Origin: Tenuifilaceae bacterium CYCD
GTDB lineage: Bacteria; Bacteroidota; Bacteroidia; Bacteroidales; Tenuifilaceae
Assembly (NCBI GenBank): GCA_036322835.1
Contig: AP027304.1
Span: 1,178,001 to 1,242,000, forward strand
Direction: 5' to 3'
Length of the DNA: 64,000 nucleotides
Positions 27,012-37,434 of this stretch are shown piece after piece. The stretch's first letter is position 1, and every line of letters starts with the position of its first letter. The position numbers and the translations under genes are program-made. Under the pieces are notes generated by a model. That model saw only the letters and a program-made list of their open reading frames with translations, made no database searches and had not been told where the DNA came from.

Positions 27012-28109
27012 ATGATGAGAAGAGGGATATTGGTTTTACTTTTTTTAGCACTTGTTGCTGGTGTTTGGGCTTCGAGTCCAAATGATATTTCTTCTGATAT
27101 TGCTTCGGAAGAAAGCCCTACAAAACAATTTAATCCAACAGAGTTTATTTTTGAACACATAGGCGATTCCTACGAATGGCATATTCTAACTGTTAATCAC
27201 CATCATATTAGCATACCTTTACCCATTATTTTGTACAGCAGCAATAGCGGGTTAAATATTTTCTTGTCGAATAAATTCCACAATCCGAATGGTGTTTATA
27301 AAGGATTCAAGATTGAGTCCGAGGGCAAATACAAAGGAAAAATTGTAGAGTTAGCAGAAAACGGTGTGATTAACGAATTAAACCCTTTGCCTCTAAACTT
27401 TTCTTTAACAAAGAATGTAGTTTCAATTATTTTTATCTGTACAATACTTTGCTTAGTTTTTGTATCCATCGCAAATAGATACAAGAAAACTCCAAATTCA
27501 GCACCCACAGGTATTCAGAACTTGTTTGAACCAATTATTCTTTTTGTAAGAGACGAAATAGCAAAACCATCGATTGGAGAGAAAAAATATTTGCGTTACA
27601 TGCCGTTTCTCCTTACTGCTTTCTTTTTTATTTGGTTCACAAACATGTTGGGGTTGATTCCTATTTTTCCAGGAGGAGCAAATGTAACGGGAAACATTGC
27701 CGTAACCATGATACTGGCATTATTTACCTTTATCATTGTAAATACCAGCGCAAATAAGCATTACTGGCAAGAAATAGTTAATGCCCCTGGAGTTCCTTGG
27801 TTCTTAAAATTTCCTATTCCTATAATGCCCGTTGTTGAATTTACCGGACTTTTTACAAAGCCTATAGTGTTAATGATCCGATTGTTTGCCAATATTTTAG
27901 CGGGTCATATGGTGGGAATTGTGTTTGTAAGTCTAATATTTATATTCGGAGCAATAAAAATATGGCTTGGTTTTGTAGCCGCTCCTGTTTCTTTAGTTTT
28001 TTCAGTATTTATGCTATGTCTAGAACTTTTGGTTGCTTTAATTCAGGCGTACGTTTTTACGTTGCTTTCAGCAATATACATTGGCATGGCAACTTCAGAA
28101 CATCATTAA
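27012..28109 (+). CDS. atpB: ATP synthase F0 subunit a
   Basis: Subunit a forms the two ion half-channels of F0 next to the c-ring. The 365-aa protein has an N-terminal signal-like helix (about 1-20), an extra periplasmic region (about 21-130) not found in E. coli, then the conserved helices. The essential arginine lies in LMIRLFANILAGHM, and the WFTNMLGLIPIFPGG and final AYVFTLLSAIYI segments are typical. The extended N-terminus is common in Bacteroidota. An in-frame ATG one codon later is an equal start candidate. Confidence 0.95.
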   Translation: MMRRGILVLLFLALVAGVWASSPNDISSDIASEESPTKQFNPTEFIFEHIGDSYEWHILTVNHHHISIPLPIILYSSNSGLNIFLSNKFHNPNGVYKGFKIESEGKYKGKIVELAENGVINELNPLPLNFSLTKNVVSIIFICTILCLVFVSIANRYKKTPNSAPTGIQNLFEPIILFVRDEIAKPSIGEKKYLRYMPFLLTAFFFIWFTNMLGLIPIFPGGANVTGNIAVTMILALFTFIIVNTSANKHYWQEIVNAPGVPWFLKFPIPIMPVVEFTGLFTKPIVLMIRLFANILAGHMVGIVFVSLIFIFGAIKIWLGFVAAPVSLVFSVFMLCLELLVALIQAYVFTLLSAIYIGMATSEHH

Positions 28110-28388
<279 letters not shown>

Positions 28389-28400
28389 AAAAGAATAACT

Positions 28401-28895
28401 ATGGGCTTGGTTACACCTGATTATGGGCTGCTTTTCTGGATGTTATTATTTTTCTCCATCGTACTTTTCATTTTAAAGAAATTTGCGTGGAAACCAATTC
28501 TTCAGGGATTGAAGAATAGAGAAGATAACATTGCAAAAGCACTAAGGCAAGCCGAAGAGGCCAAGTTGGAATTGGCCAAGGTTCATGAACAAAACCTAGA
28601 ACTAGCAGAAAAAGCTCGGCTTGATAGGGAGAAGGATTTGCTTGAGGCCAAGGCTTTCAGGGCGAAGTTGATTGATGAGGCTAAAGAAGAGGCTCGTGCT
28701 GAAGCGCAAAAAATGATTGAGAAGGCACGAGAATTAATTAAGCAAGAAAAAGAGGCTGCAAAGAAGGAATTATACGTTACGGTAGCATCGCTCGCAATTG
28801 ATCTTTCAGAGAAAATACTCCGTAAGCAATTCTCCGATAGAGAAACGCAAAAGGACTATGTTGATGAGTTGATCAAGGAGATGTCTAAAAATTAA
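28401..28895 (+). CDS. atpF: ATP synthase F0 subunit b
   Basis: A 164-aa protein with one N-terminal transmembrane helix (about 9-28), then a long charged coiled coil (about 35-150) rich in Ala, Glu and Lys. It is the peripheral stalk that links subunit a to delta and alpha. The length and order in the operon are standard. It starts 12 bases after atpE. Confidence 0.94.
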   Translation: MGLVTPDYGLLFWMLLFFSIVLFILKKFAWKPILQGLKNREDNIAKALRQAEEAKLELAKVHEQNLELAEKARLDREKDLLEAKAFRAKLIDEAKEEARAEAQKMIEKARELIKQEKEAAKKELYVTVASLAIDLSEKILRKQFSDRETQKDYVDELIKEMSKN

Positions 28896-28921
28896 ATAGC
28901 CATTTTAAGTACTAATTTACC

Positions 28922-29467
28922 ATGAATAGTGGAAAGGTTGCTATACGATACGCTAAGGGGTTGTTGAAATTTGGCAACGAAAAGGGAATTGCTAAACCGT
29001 TGTATTTAGATACTTTAAAGGTTATTAATACAGTTAGAGAATCACAATCATTGAATACTGTAATGGGGAATCCATCTATCGACCTAGATAGAAAGATTGA
29101 TGTTCTCAATAAGGCATTTTCTTCAATTGAACCCCAACTTTTAGAGTATTTATCTATGATTGTTCGAAGAAGAAGAGTTGAGTATCTTTTAAACTCATTA
29201 CTGCTTTTCCGCGATTTATACCGTAGAGAAAATAACATCCTTGAGGTTCAGATAGAGACTGCTACCAGTTTAAGTGATAAAGAACTCAAGGAAGTCGAAG
29301 ACTTTATAAGACAAAAATACAGCAAAAGTATTGAGTTAACCATTGTTCATAAACCAGAACTTATTGCCGGTTATATCATAATTGTTGAAGGAAAAATTCT
29401 TGATTATAGTGTATCCGGTCAACTTGCTCAGTACAAAAAATCGCTTGGATTGTCTTTTTCAAATTAA
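28922..29467 (+). CDS. atpH: ATP synthase F1 subunit delta
   Basis: A 181-aa soluble stator protein that joins the b stalk to the top of F1. The N-terminal helical domain begins with [13 protein letters not shown], as in other delta subunits, and the C-terminal segment [25 protein letters not shown] is the conserved family signature. It lies between atpF and atpA with short gaps. Confidence 0.94.
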   Translation: MNSGKVAIRYAKGLLKFGNEKGIAKPLYLDTLKVINTVRESQSLNTVMGNPSIDLDRKIDVLNKAFSSIEPQLLEYLSMIVRRRRVEYLLNSLLLFRDLYRRENNILEVQIETATSLSDKELKEVEDFIRQKYSKSIELTIVHKPELIAGYIIIVEGKILDYSVSGQLAQYKKSLGLSFSN

Positions 29468-29478
29468 AAGTAACTATT

Positions 29479-31056
29479 ATGGCAGAAATAAAACCATCGG
29501 AGATTTCCGAACTGATTAAAAACGAGTTAGCCCACATTAACCAACAGGCCAAGTTCGAAGAGGTTGGTTTTGTACTTCAGGTTAGTGATGGAATTGCTCG
29601 TATTTATGGTTTGAATAATGTGAAATCGAATGAGTTGGTTGAATTTGATTCTGGTATCAAAGGAATTATTCTTAACCTCGAGGAGGATAACGTTGGTGCC
29701 GTTTTACTGGGTGATACCGAGAAAGTAAAAGAAGGCGACAGGGTTAGAAGTTTGGGAGAAATCGCTTCAATCAATGTGGGCGATGGACTCTTGGGAAGAG
29801 TTGTAAATACGCTAGGAGAACCGATTGATGGCAAGGGTCCAATTGAAGGAAAACTCTATAACTTATCGTTGGAGCGAAAAGCCCCTGGAGTAATATATCG
29901 CCAACCTGTTACCGAGCCGTTGCAAACCGGTATTAAGGCTATCGATTCAATGATTCCTATTGGACGCGGTCAGCGAGAACTTATTATTGGTGATAGACAA
30001 ACAGGAAAGACTGCAATAGCAATTGATACTATAATAAATCAGCGTAATAATTTTCTGAAAGGAGATCCTGTTTATTGTATTTATGTTGCTATTGGGCAAA
30101 AAGGTTCCACTGTAGCAAGTATTGCCAAGACATTGGAGCAGCATGGTGCAATGGATTATACAACGATAGTTGTTTCTACAGCATCGGATCCAGCAGCAAT
30201 GCAATTTTATGCACCTTTTGCCGGAGCAACAATTGGAGAATACTTTAGGGATACAGGACGACATGCCTTAGTTGTTTACGATGATCTTTCAAAACAGGCT
30301 GTATCGTATCGTGAAGTTTCTCTGCTACTCCGTAGACCACCCGGACGTGAAGCGTACCCTGGTGATGTATTCTATTTGCACTCAAGATTGTTGGAGCGAG
30401 CCGCTAAAGTTATTGCCTCCGATGAAATTGCTGCGAAAATGAACGATTTACCGATTGCACTGAAATCCATTGTAAAGGGAGGTGGTTCCTTAACAGCATT
30501 GCCTATTATTGAAACACAGGCAGGAGACGTTTCCGCATATATTCCAACAAATGTAATTTCTATTACAGATGGACAAATTTTCCTAGAGTCTAACTTGTTC
30601 AACAATGGTGTTAGACCTGCTATTAACGTGGGTATTTCTGTATCTAGGGTAGGTGGAAAAGCGCAAATTAAGTCGATGCGTAAAGTTGCGGGTACCCTAA
30701 AGTTAGATCAAGCCCAGTACAGAGAACTCGAAGCATTTGCGAAATTTGGTTCCGATCTCGATGCGGCAACACTTGCCGTTTTGGATAAAGGATCAAAAAA
30801 TGTTGAGATTCTTAAGCAAGGACAGTATCAACCACTACCAGTTGAACAACAGGTTGCAATAATATTCTGTGGAACAAAAGGATTATTGAAAAATGTTTCC
30901 GTACGTAAAGTCAGAGACTTTGAAAAGGATTTCTTGCACAGATGCCAAATTAAGTTAAAAACTGAATTGGAAAAAATTGCAGCCGGGGAGTTCAACGATG
31001 ATATAGCAGAAGCATTAACACTATTAGCAGAAGAGGTAGCAAAGAATTATAAGTAA
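29479..31056 (+). CDS. atpA: ATP synthase F1 subunit alpha
   Basis: The 525-aa non-catalytic nucleotide-binding subunit of F1. It shows the N-terminal beta-barrel, the P-loop [14 protein letters not shown] (about 170-183), the alpha-type [13 protein letters not shown] segment, and the signature [17 protein letters not shown] (about 376-392). Length and order are standard. Confidence 0.97.
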   Translation: MAEIKPSEISELIKNELAHINQQAKFEEVGFVLQVSDGIARIYGLNNVKSNELVEFDSGIKGIILNLEEDNVGAVLLGDTEKVKEGDRVRSLGEIASINVGDGLLGRVVNTLGEPIDGKGPIEGKLYNLSLERKAPGVIYRQPVTEPLQTGIKAIDSMIPIGRGQRELIIGDRQTGKTAIAIDTIINQRNNFLKGDPVYCIYVAIGQKGSTVASIAKTLEQHGAMDYTTIVVSTASDPAAMQFYAPFAGATIGEYFRDTGRHALVVYDDLSKQAVSYREVSLLLRRPPGREAYPGDVFYLHSRLLERAAKVIASDEIAAKMNDLPIALKSIVKGGGSLTALPIIETQAGDVSAYIPTNVISITDGQIFLESNLFNNGVRPAINVGISVSRVGGKAQIKSMRKVAGTLKLDQAQYRELEAFAKFGSDLDAATLAVLDKGSKNVEILKQGQYQPLPVEQQVAIIFCGTKGLLKNVSVRKVRDFEKDFLHRCQIKLKTELEKIAAGEFNDDIAEALTLLAEEVAKNYK

Positions 31057-31058
31057 AA

Positions 31059-31937
31059 ATGGCCAATCTTAAGGAAATACGAACAAGGATTTCTTCTGTT
31101 TCTTCAACTAAGAAGATAACGAGTGCCATGAAAATGGTTTCTGCTGCTAAGTTTAAAAAAGCGCAGAACAATCTCATGAAATTTCGACCTTTTAATGAGA
31201 AAGTATTAATGCTGGTGAATAGTCTATCGTCAACTAAGGATTTAAACGGCATTAATTATCTATCTTGGCGTAAGGAAATTAAAAATGTAGCGATTCTTGT
31301 TGTAACATCAAATAATAGTATGTGTGGTGCTTTTAATGCTAATGTTATAAAGGCTGCAGTCCATACATATAATGCTATTAAGGAAGAAAATCCTAATGCT
31401 ACTATTTCCTTTTACTGTTTAGGGAGAAAAGGGGAAGATGTACTTAAAAGAGGTAAGTATTCACTTAAATCAGTAGATCATGCATTTATAGATAAACCTA
31501 AAATTGACTCAACCAAAATCATTTTTGATGAAATTTTTGGTTTATTTAAATCTGGGGCGATAGATAGAGTTGAATTAGTGTACAATAGATTTAAGAATGC
31601 AGCCTCACAATTACAGATTACCGAAACACTTTTACCTATTATAAGCACCAAAAAAACAGATAAAAAGCAGGTTGAGAATAAACCTATTATTGAACCAAGT
31701 TCTGAGTACTTGTTAAGTCGACTTTTACCTTACTATTTGCTCAATAAACTTCATTCTGCAATACTAGAAAGTTCTGCTGCTGAACATGGTGCTAGGATGA
31801 CTGCGATGCATCAGGCAACAGAAAATGCAACCACATTGCTAAACAACCTTGTTCTTGACTACAACAAGGCTCGGCAGGCAGCAATTACTAATGAAATTCT
31901 GGAAATCGTTTCTGGTGCCAATGCGCTTAAGGAATAA
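31059..31937 (+). CDS. atpG: ATP synthase F1 subunit gamma
   Basis: The 292-aa central rotor. The N-terminal helix (LKEIRTRISSVSSTKKITSA) and the C-terminal helix (ARMTAMHQATENATTLL) form the coiled coil of the shaft and match the family well; the middle is a less conserved alpha/beta domain. It begins 2 bases after atpA and is closed by a strong terminator. The atpD gene is not next to it but about 31 kb downstream; atpC is not seen in the window. Confidence 0.95.
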   Translation: MANLKEIRTRISSVSSTKKITSAMKMVSAAKFKKAQNNLMKFRPFNEKVLMLVNSLSSTKDLNGINYLSWRKEIKNVAILVVTSNNSMCGAFNANVIKAAVHTYNAIKEENPNATISFYCLGRKGEDVLKRGKYSLKSVDHAFIDKPKIDSTKIIFDEIFGLFKSGAIDRVELVYNRFKNAASQLQITETLLPIISTKKTDKKQVENKPIIEPSSEYLLSRLLPYYLLNKLHSAILESSAAEHGARMTAMHQATENATTLLNNLVLDYNKARQAAITNEILEIVSGANALKE

Positions 31938-31940
31938 AAT

Positions 31941-31970
31941 AAAAAAAGGCGGTTTTAACCGCCTTTTTCT
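31941..31970. terminator. Bidirectional terminator after atpG
   Basis: The stem GGCGGTT/AACCGCC is flanked by an A run on the left and a T run on the right, so it can stop transcription of the atp operon on the plus strand and of the Na/Pi cotransporter gene on the minus strand. It lies 4 bases after the atpG stop codon. Confidence 0.85.
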
Positions 31971-31982
31971 TTAGAGTATTTA

Positions 31983-33710
31983 TCATTTCGGAAGATAGCC
32001 TTTGGCTTTAACTGGTTTCTCAATCTCTGCAATGGCTTCCGAAACGTTTATGATATAATCTCCCATCTTTTCACAATCATTGAATAAATCGCTATAAATA
32101 ACACCTGCTTGATATTTATATTTATTTGCTTCAACATTCTTAATATGATCTTCCTTCAGCAATTCTCTTAATTTATTAACTCTTTCTTCCGCGTCGTAGG
32201 CTGGCCCCATGTTGATATTCGGATTTTTTTGACCTTGCTCAAGGTTTTGAATCATAGTTAAAAGTGCTTCATCAAGCAGTTCAAACATCTTGTTCATGTT
32301 GTTTCTTATCTCTTGGCTGAACCAGATTTTCGAATCTCGTTTTCTTTTCATTGTTCGAGCCAAAGCGTAGTTGCTATCAGCAACCGATTCTATTTCACTA
32401 ATAATTCGGAACATTGCTTGAAGTTTCTTGGAACTTTCATCTCCAAGTTCATAAGTAGAAACCTTGTTTAGATAGGTAGCAATTTCTACTTCAACCCTAT
32501 CGCTGATTCCTTCATATTTTTCTATGCGTTCATATATAGAATCAAATTCCTTATCGTTGGTTTCATTGAAGAGTTGCTTTACAAAACCAAACATTTTTGA
32601 GGTTCTTTTGGCAAAAATTATTACTTCCTTGTGTGCTTGCACCAAAGATAGTTCAGCCGTTGAAAGCAATCCAATATTGATATGTACCAATCTGAACTCT
32701 TCCTCTTCTTCTTTTTTAGTTGGCACCATCCATGTAACTATTTTTACAATTAGTGGGATGAACCATATAAGTAACGTAGTATTTATAAAATTAAAACTTG
32801 TATGGAAAATACTTAACGCAACAGGAATGCTTGCCGGATTTTCAAACGGAGAACTTCCTGTATTGTGTACCATAATCTTGGCAATTAAATTAGTAAATGG
32901 ATAAAACAGCAACAGCATCCATGTAACGCCAAGCATATTGAAAATAAAATGTGCTCTTGCTGCCCTTTTTGCCGATACATTTCCTATTAACGCAGCAATG
33001 TTTGCAGTTACCGTTGTTCCAATATTTTCACCAAGAACCATTGCCGCTCCCAGTTCGAATGAAATCCAACCCTGGTTACACATAACAAGCGTAAGAGCCA
33101 TGGTTGCGCTGGAGGATTGTATTATTAGTGTTAGCAGCGTACCAATAAGCAAGAATAGCAATACCGATGGAAAACCCATACTGGCATATCTTGCCAAAAA
33201 CTCAAACATTCCGGGATTCTGATCAATTCTCGGAACTGAATTTTTCAGATATTCTAGTCCTAAGAAAAGTAGAGAAAAACCAACAATAAACTCACCCCAT
33301 GATTTTATTGATGATTTTTTAGAAAACATTAAAGGAAAGCCAATACCAATTAACGGGATAGCAATTAAAGCAATGCTAAAATTAAAACCGAGCAGCGATA
33401 TTATCCACGCAGTAACGGTGGTTCCGATATTGGCTCCCATTATTACTCCAATTGATTGAACCAGCGAAAGAAGTCCTGCATTAACAAAACTTACCACCAT
33501 AACGGTGGTTGCTGATGACGATTGGATAATTGTTGTTACCAACAACCCGACTGCAACTCCCATAAACTTGTTGGAGGTTATGGAGGCCAAGATGGATCGC
33601 ATCTTGTCGCCTGCTACTTTTTGTAATGATTCGCTCATTAGTTTCATTCCGTACAGGAATAATCCTAACGATCCGATTAGATTTAAAAATTCGAGTAGGC
33701 CGTAATTCAT
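31983..33710 (-). CDS. Na+/phosphate cotransporter family protein with PhoU-like domain
   Basis: A 575-aa protein. The N-terminal half (about 1-320) holds about eight to nine transmembrane helices in two inverted repeats, each with the NptA/SLC34 hallmark QSSSAT (about residues 63-68 and 199-204). The C-terminal part (about 340-560) is a helical PhoU-like domain. Family members import phosphate with sodium; some family proteins are thought to act in efflux or regulation, so the direction is not settled by sequence. It is a single-gene unit facing the atp operon. Confidence 0.9.
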   Translation of the reverse strand: MNYGLLEFLNLIGSLGLFLYGMKLMSESLQKVAGDKMRSILASITSNKFMGVAVGLLVTTIIQSSSATTVMVVSFVNAGLLSLVQSIGVIMGANIGTTVTAWIISLLGFNFSIALIAIPLIGIGFPLMFSKKSSIKSWGEFIVGFSLLFLGLEYLKNSVPRIDQNPGMFEFLARYASMGFPSVLLFLLIGTLLTLIIQSSSATMALTLVMCNQGWISFELGAAMVLGENIGTTVTANIAALIGNVSAKRAARAHFIFNMLGVTWMLLLFYPFTNLIAKIMVHNTGSSPFENPASIPVALSIFHTSFNFINTTLLIWFIPLIVKIVTWMVPTKKEEEEEFRLVHINIGLLSTAELSLVQAHKEVIIFAKRTSKMFGFVKQLFNETNDKEFDSIYERIEKYEGISDRVEVEIATYLNKVSTYELGDESSKKLQAMFRIISEIESVADSNYALARTMKRKRDSKIWFSQEIRNNMNKMFELLDEALLTMIQNLEQGQKNPNINMGPAYDAEERVNKLRELLKEDHIKNVEANKYKYQAGVIYSDLFNDCEKMGDYIINVSEAIAEIEKPVKAKGYLPK

Positions 33711-33737
33711 ACCAAAAAATTATCAAGTTTAATTTTG

Positions 33738-33745
33738 CAAATGTA
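33738..33745 (-). promoter_or_regulatory. Putative -7 promoter element for the Na/Pi cotransporter
   Basis: On the minus strand these bases read TACATTTG, an exact TAnnTTTG match about 28 bases before the start codon. No -33 TTTG at the usual spacing. The divergent gap 33711-33991 (281 bases) otherwise holds only AT-rich sequence and the shared motif at 33872. Confidence 0.4.
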
Positions 33746-33871
33746 AGTCTATGACTTAAAATAAAAAAAATCTTTTTAACATTTAGTCTATTATTATATT
33801 TTGCAGTCAACTTTTTATAAAGATTAAAATGATTTGTTTTTTGGTATAAACAAGAAGTACAAACTAATTGA

Positions 33872-33894
33872 TATATAAAATATTATCTTTTTAA
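33872..33894 (+). promoter_or_regulatory. AT-rich motif shared with the region upstream of the universal stress gene
   Basis: A 23-base stretch (TATATAAAATATTATCT, one variable base, TTTAA) recurs at 37394-37416 with a single mismatch, and in both places it is preceded by ACTAATT. Here it lies about 100 bases before the RND exporter gene. Whether it is a regulatory site or chance in AT-rich DNA cannot be told from two copies. Confidence 0.3.
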
Positions 33895-33991
33895 TGCTTT
33901 ATATCTTACATTGATAGGGAAATATATAATTGTGATTTTTTCAAATTAGGGCTATATTCGCTAGTTTTTAAATAAATGCTAAATCAGAGGT

Positions 33992-36358
33992 ATGTTTCAT
34001 AGAGTTGCTAAAATTATTTTGAGATTCAGGATACTACTGCTTACTGTAGTTTTTGGGTTTACTGCGTTTATGGCATGGGAGGCACAATTTGTAAAATTGT
34101 CCTATAAACCTGCACCATTGTTGCCAAAGACCGATAGTGCTTATATAATTAATGACCGAATAAGTAAACTCTTTGGCAAAGGTGAGAATACTATGGTTAT
34201 TGGATTACAGGATTCTTGCTTTTTTACAAAGTCACATATTCAAAACTGGATAGACTTAGAAAAAAGACTTTTAAGGATAGATGGTGTTGAGCAAGTTTTT
34301 TCGGCTACCGATGCCGTAAATCTTGTTAAGAATACGACCATCAAGAAATTTGAATCCAAAAAAATCTTTGACATTGTAGATTCCGAGGAAAGCGTGGATA
34401 GTTCTTCTCGAATATTTAGTTCCCAAACAATATATAAAGGATTGCTTTATAACCCCGATACGCATGCATACCTTATGCTGCTCACCTTGAATCGTGAAAA
34501 GATTACCACTAAGGAACGAGTTCCCCTGATCGATTCAATATTAAATGAGTGTAAAATTTACGAGAAACAAACAGGTACTTCATTAAAGTACTCCGGATTA
34601 CCTTATGTAAGGGTAAAGGTTGGCGAAATGATAAAGTTCGAGATGTTTCTTTTTGTTGCGCTGGCGGTTATTGTTACCTCGTTAATACTGTTGATTCTAT
34701 TTCGATCTATTAAGATTGTTGTTATTTCGATGTTTGTGGTTGGAATATCTGTGATTTGGTCGTTAGGATCAATCACTTTGTTTGGATATGAGTTAACTCT
34801 ACTAACTGGTGTGGTGCCTACGCTTTTGATAATCATTGGCGTTCCTAATTGTATATACCTGATTAATAAATTCCACCATGAGTATAATTATCATGGAAAT
34901 AAAGCGAAGGCCTTATATCGAGTAATCATTAGGATTGGAAGCGCTACATTGCTTACAAATATTACTGCGGCGGCAGGTTTTGCCACGTTTATTATAACTA
35001 AAACACAGGTATTACAGGAGTTTGGTCTAATTGCCTCGGTTAATGTAGTGGGTATATTTTTGAATACGTTAATCATGGTTCCCATTATATTTAGTTTTTT
35101 GCCAAGTCCCAAGGAGCGCCATTTAAAGCATTTATCGAGCGCCGGTATTAAAATTGCCATTACAAGAATTGTTACAACAACCCTATATAAGCGGAAATTT
35201 ATTTTTACTACGGCTATCTTGTTTGTTATTGTTGGTGCATTGGGTGTATCGTTAATTAGAGCGAAGGGATACATGGTTGATGATATTCCTAAAAACAATC
35301 CTGTTTACAAAGATTTAAAATTTTTTGAAAAGAATTTTGCTGGAGTTATGCCATTAGAAATTATTTACGATACAGGAAAACCCAATGGCTATATCAGCAT
35401 GTCGACGTTTACAAAGATTAATGCTTTGCAGGATAGTCTAACGGTTTATGGAGAGTTATCTAAACCCCTTTCAATTGTTGAGTTTTCAAAATTTGCCCGT
35501 CAGGCCTACTTTAATGGTAACGAAAATCAGTATAAAATTCCTGGAGCATTCGAGAGGGCCTTTATTCTATCGTATATGCCTAAGAGTATAGGCGGTAGCG
35601 ATATGTTTGCGCAGATGGTCGACTCTACTGGTCAATATGTACGAGTGATGTATAATGTTGCCGATGTGGGATCGGTTAAAATGAACGAACTTTTTAAAAA
35701 TATTCAGGATCAAATAGACGAAACCTTTGGTGATCAGGCCTCACGAGTTGTTATTACAGGCTCAAGCGTAATTTCTACAAAAGGAATACAATACCTTATT
35801 GATGGTCTTTTTTCAAGTTTGGCATTTGCGGTTCTTTTTATATCGATCTCAATTTGGTGGTTATTCCGTAGGATGAAAATGGTTCTGTATGCAGTTTCTG
35901 TAAATCTCATTCCTCTTATTTTAACAGGAGCAGCAATGGGCTTTTTGGGAATTAACCTTAAGCCCAGTACCGTGATTGTTTTTAGTATTGCTTTTGGTAT
36001 TGGGGTTGACAACTCTATTCAGTTTTTATCAAAATATAGGCAGGAGCAAAGACGAACCAACAACAACACAAAGGAATCGGTTGTTTATGCCATTCGGGAA
36101 ACGGGAATTAGCTTAATATACACCTCTACAGTTCTATTTTTCGGTTTTGGAGTATTTGCCGCATCAGATTTTGGTGGAACACAGGCTTTAGGGATGCTTG
36201 TTGCTGTAACCCTTTTCTTTGCGGTACTATCCAATCTATTTATATTGCCTTCCGTGCTTTTAAAATTCGATAGAGAAGAACTTGAACCATCAGAGGAACC
36301 TGCCTTAGAATTATCTACTGGATTTGAAGAGGATGAAGAAATTGAAAAACAACACTGA
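33992..36358 (+). CDS. RND/MMPL superfamily exporter (HAE-3 type)
   Basis: A 788-aa inner-membrane protein with the duplicated RND layout: one helix, a large periplasmic loop (about 35-205), a bundle of five or six helices (about 215-375), another lone helix (about 395-415), a second loop (about 420-610) and a second bundle (about 615-770). The second bundle includes SIAFGIGVDNSIQFLSKYR, the usual MMPL/patched-type segment with a membrane Asp. There is no adjacent membrane-fusion or TolC-type gene. HAE-3 members carry hydrophobic lipids, such as hopanoids, by a proton-driven mechanism. It ends one base before a polyprenyl synthase gene, which may indicate an isoprenoid cargo; that is inference. 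Confidence 0.85.
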   Translation: MFHRVAKIILRFRILLLTVVFGFTAFMAWEAQFVKLSYKPAPLLPKTDSAYIINDRISKLFGKGENTMVIGLQDSCFFTKSHIQNWIDLEKRLLRIDGVEQVFSATDAVNLVKNTTIKKFESKKIFDIVDSEESVDSSSRIFSSQTIYKGLLYNPDTHAYLMLLTLNREKITTKERVPLIDSILNECKIYEKQTGTSLKYSGLPYVRVKVGEMIKFEMFLFVALAVIVTSLILLILFRSIKIVVISMFVVGISVIWSLGSITLFGYELTLLTGVVPTLLIIIGVPNCIYLINKFHHEYNYHGNKAKALYRVIIRIGSATLLTNITAAAGFATFIITKTQVLQEFGLIASVNVVGIFLNTLIMVPIIFSFLPSPKERHLKHLSSAGIKIAITRIVTTTLYKRKFIFTTAILFVIVGALGVSLIRAKGYMVDDIPKNNPVYKDLKFFEKNFAGVMPLEIIYDTGKPNGYISMSTFTKINALQDSLTVYGELSKPLSIVEFSKFARQAYFNGNENQYKIPGAFERAFILSYMPKSIGGSDMFAQMVDSTGQYVRVMYNVADVGSVKMNELFKNIQDQIDETFGDQASRVVITGSSVISTKGIQYLIDGLFSSLAFAVLFISISIWWLFRRMKMVLYAVSVNLIPLILTGAAMGFLGINLKPSTVIVFSIAFGIGVDNSIQFLSKYRQEQRRTNNNTKESVVYAIRETGISLIYTSTVLFFGFGVFAASDFGGTQALGMLVAVTLFFAVLSNLFILPSVLLKFDREELEPSEEPALELSTGFEEDEEIEKQH

Positions 36359-36359
36359 T

Positions 36360-37334
36360 ATGTACACGTTCCATGAATTGAACGATCTTGTTGCAAGTAC
36401 TTTTGTAAATTTAAAGTTCAGTAAAGAGCCAATAAGTCTTTATTCTCCAGTTGAATATATCTTGGGAATTGGCGGTAAACGCATTAGACCTATTCTGACA
36501 CTTGCCGGGTGTAATGTTTTTTCTGATTCAATTGAAAAGGCTCAAAGTCCTTCTGTTGCGGTAGAAATATTCCACAATTTCACTCTTGTCCACGACGATA
36601 TTATGGACAATGCCGATATTAGGCGAGGCCAGCCCACTATTCACAAAAGATGGGATAATAATAGTGCGATTCTTTCTGGCGATGCGATGACTATTTTGGC
36701 ATACCAGTTTTTGACAAATGTCGATTATAAATACCTATCTCGAGTTTTGCATATTTTCAATTCTTTTGCTTTGGGCATTTGCGAAGGACAACAGTACGAT
36801 ATGGATTTTGAAAAGCGATCTGATGTTACTCGCAATGAATATCTCAAAATGATTGAGTTAAAAACAGCGGTACTCCTGAAGGGGGCATTACAAATTGGAG
36901 CAGTAATTGGCGATGCTAAAGATAGCGATATTGAAAGAATAGGAGAGTTTGGTAGATGCTTGGGAGTTGCATTCCAATTACAGGATGATCTTTTAGATAC
37001 TTATGGAAATGTTGAAACTTTTGGTAAAAAGATAGGTGGAGATATTGTTGCAAACAAAAAAACGATCCTAACAATCGAAACAATGAACCTACTTAAATCA
37101 TCAGATAAAGAAGAATTTATTAACCTGATGTCCGATTATAAATTGGAAAAAACAGCAAAAATTGACGCTGTGATTAAAATCTACGATCGGGTTAAGGTTA
37201 AGGAACTGGTAAACGTGTTGATAAAAAATTACTTTGACAGCGCAATGACCTCTCTTAATAGTATTAGCGTTTCATCTGAGCGAAAAGTTGTTTTATATGA
37301 AATTGCCGAAAAGCTTATGAATAGAAATAGTTAA
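36360..37334 (+). CDS. Polyprenyl (trans-isoprenyl) diphosphate synthase
   Basis: A 324-aa chain-elongating prenyltransferase that adds isopentenyl diphosphate to allylic diphosphates. It contains GGKRIRP (about 38-44), the first Asp-rich motif DDIMD (about 78-82), ELKTAVLLKGA, and the second Asp-rich motif DDLLD (about 208-212). The start chosen is ATG 36360, one base after the exporter stop; in-frame codons further upstream (TTG 36324, ATG 36333) would put 9-12 extra basic residues inside the exporter gene and ahead of the conserved MYTF opening. Product length (octaprenyl for quinones, or shorter) is not decidable by eye. Confidence 0.92.
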   Translation: MYTFHELNDLVASTFVNLKFSKEPISLYSPVEYILGIGGKRIRPILTLAGCNVFSDSIEKAQSPSVAVEIFHNFTLVHDDIMDNADIRRGQPTIHKRWDNNSAILSGDAMTILAYQFLTNVDYKYLSRVLHIFNSFALGICEGQQYDMDFEKRSDVTRNEYLKMIELKTAVLLKGALQIGAVIGDAKDSDIERIGEFGRCLGVAFQLQDDLLDTYGNVETFGKKIGGDIVANKKTILTIETMNLLKSSDKEEFINLMSDYKLEKTAKIDAVIKIYDRVKVKELVNVLIKNYFDSAMTSLNSISVSSERKVVLYEIAEKLMNRNS

Positions 37335-37393
37335 GGTGTTATCTGTAAAAAGATTACTTGTAAATATTAATTGTTGATAAACTTTACTAATTT

Positions 37394-37416
37394 TATATAA
37401 AATATTATCTCTTTAA
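37394..37416 (+). promoter_or_regulatory. Second copy of the shared AT-rich motif
   Basis: It matches 33872-33894 in 22 of 23 bases and ends about 18 bases before the universal stress gene, so here it covers the expected promoter region. No exact TAnnTTTG is seen in this 100-base gap. Confidence 0.3.
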
Positions 37417-37434
37417 ACCGAAAAAAGATCAGTT

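Noticed and set aside
29947-30264. Cysteine-rich minus-strand reading frame inside atpA
   Set aside because: It lies fully opposite the strongly conserved P-loop region of atpA, and its odd composition is explained by the reverse complement of that gene.
36324-36359. Longer N-terminus for the polyprenyl synthase (TTG 36324 or ATG 36333)
   Set aside because: It would lie inside the exporter gene and add basic residues ahead of the conserved opening; ATG 36360 fits the family length better.
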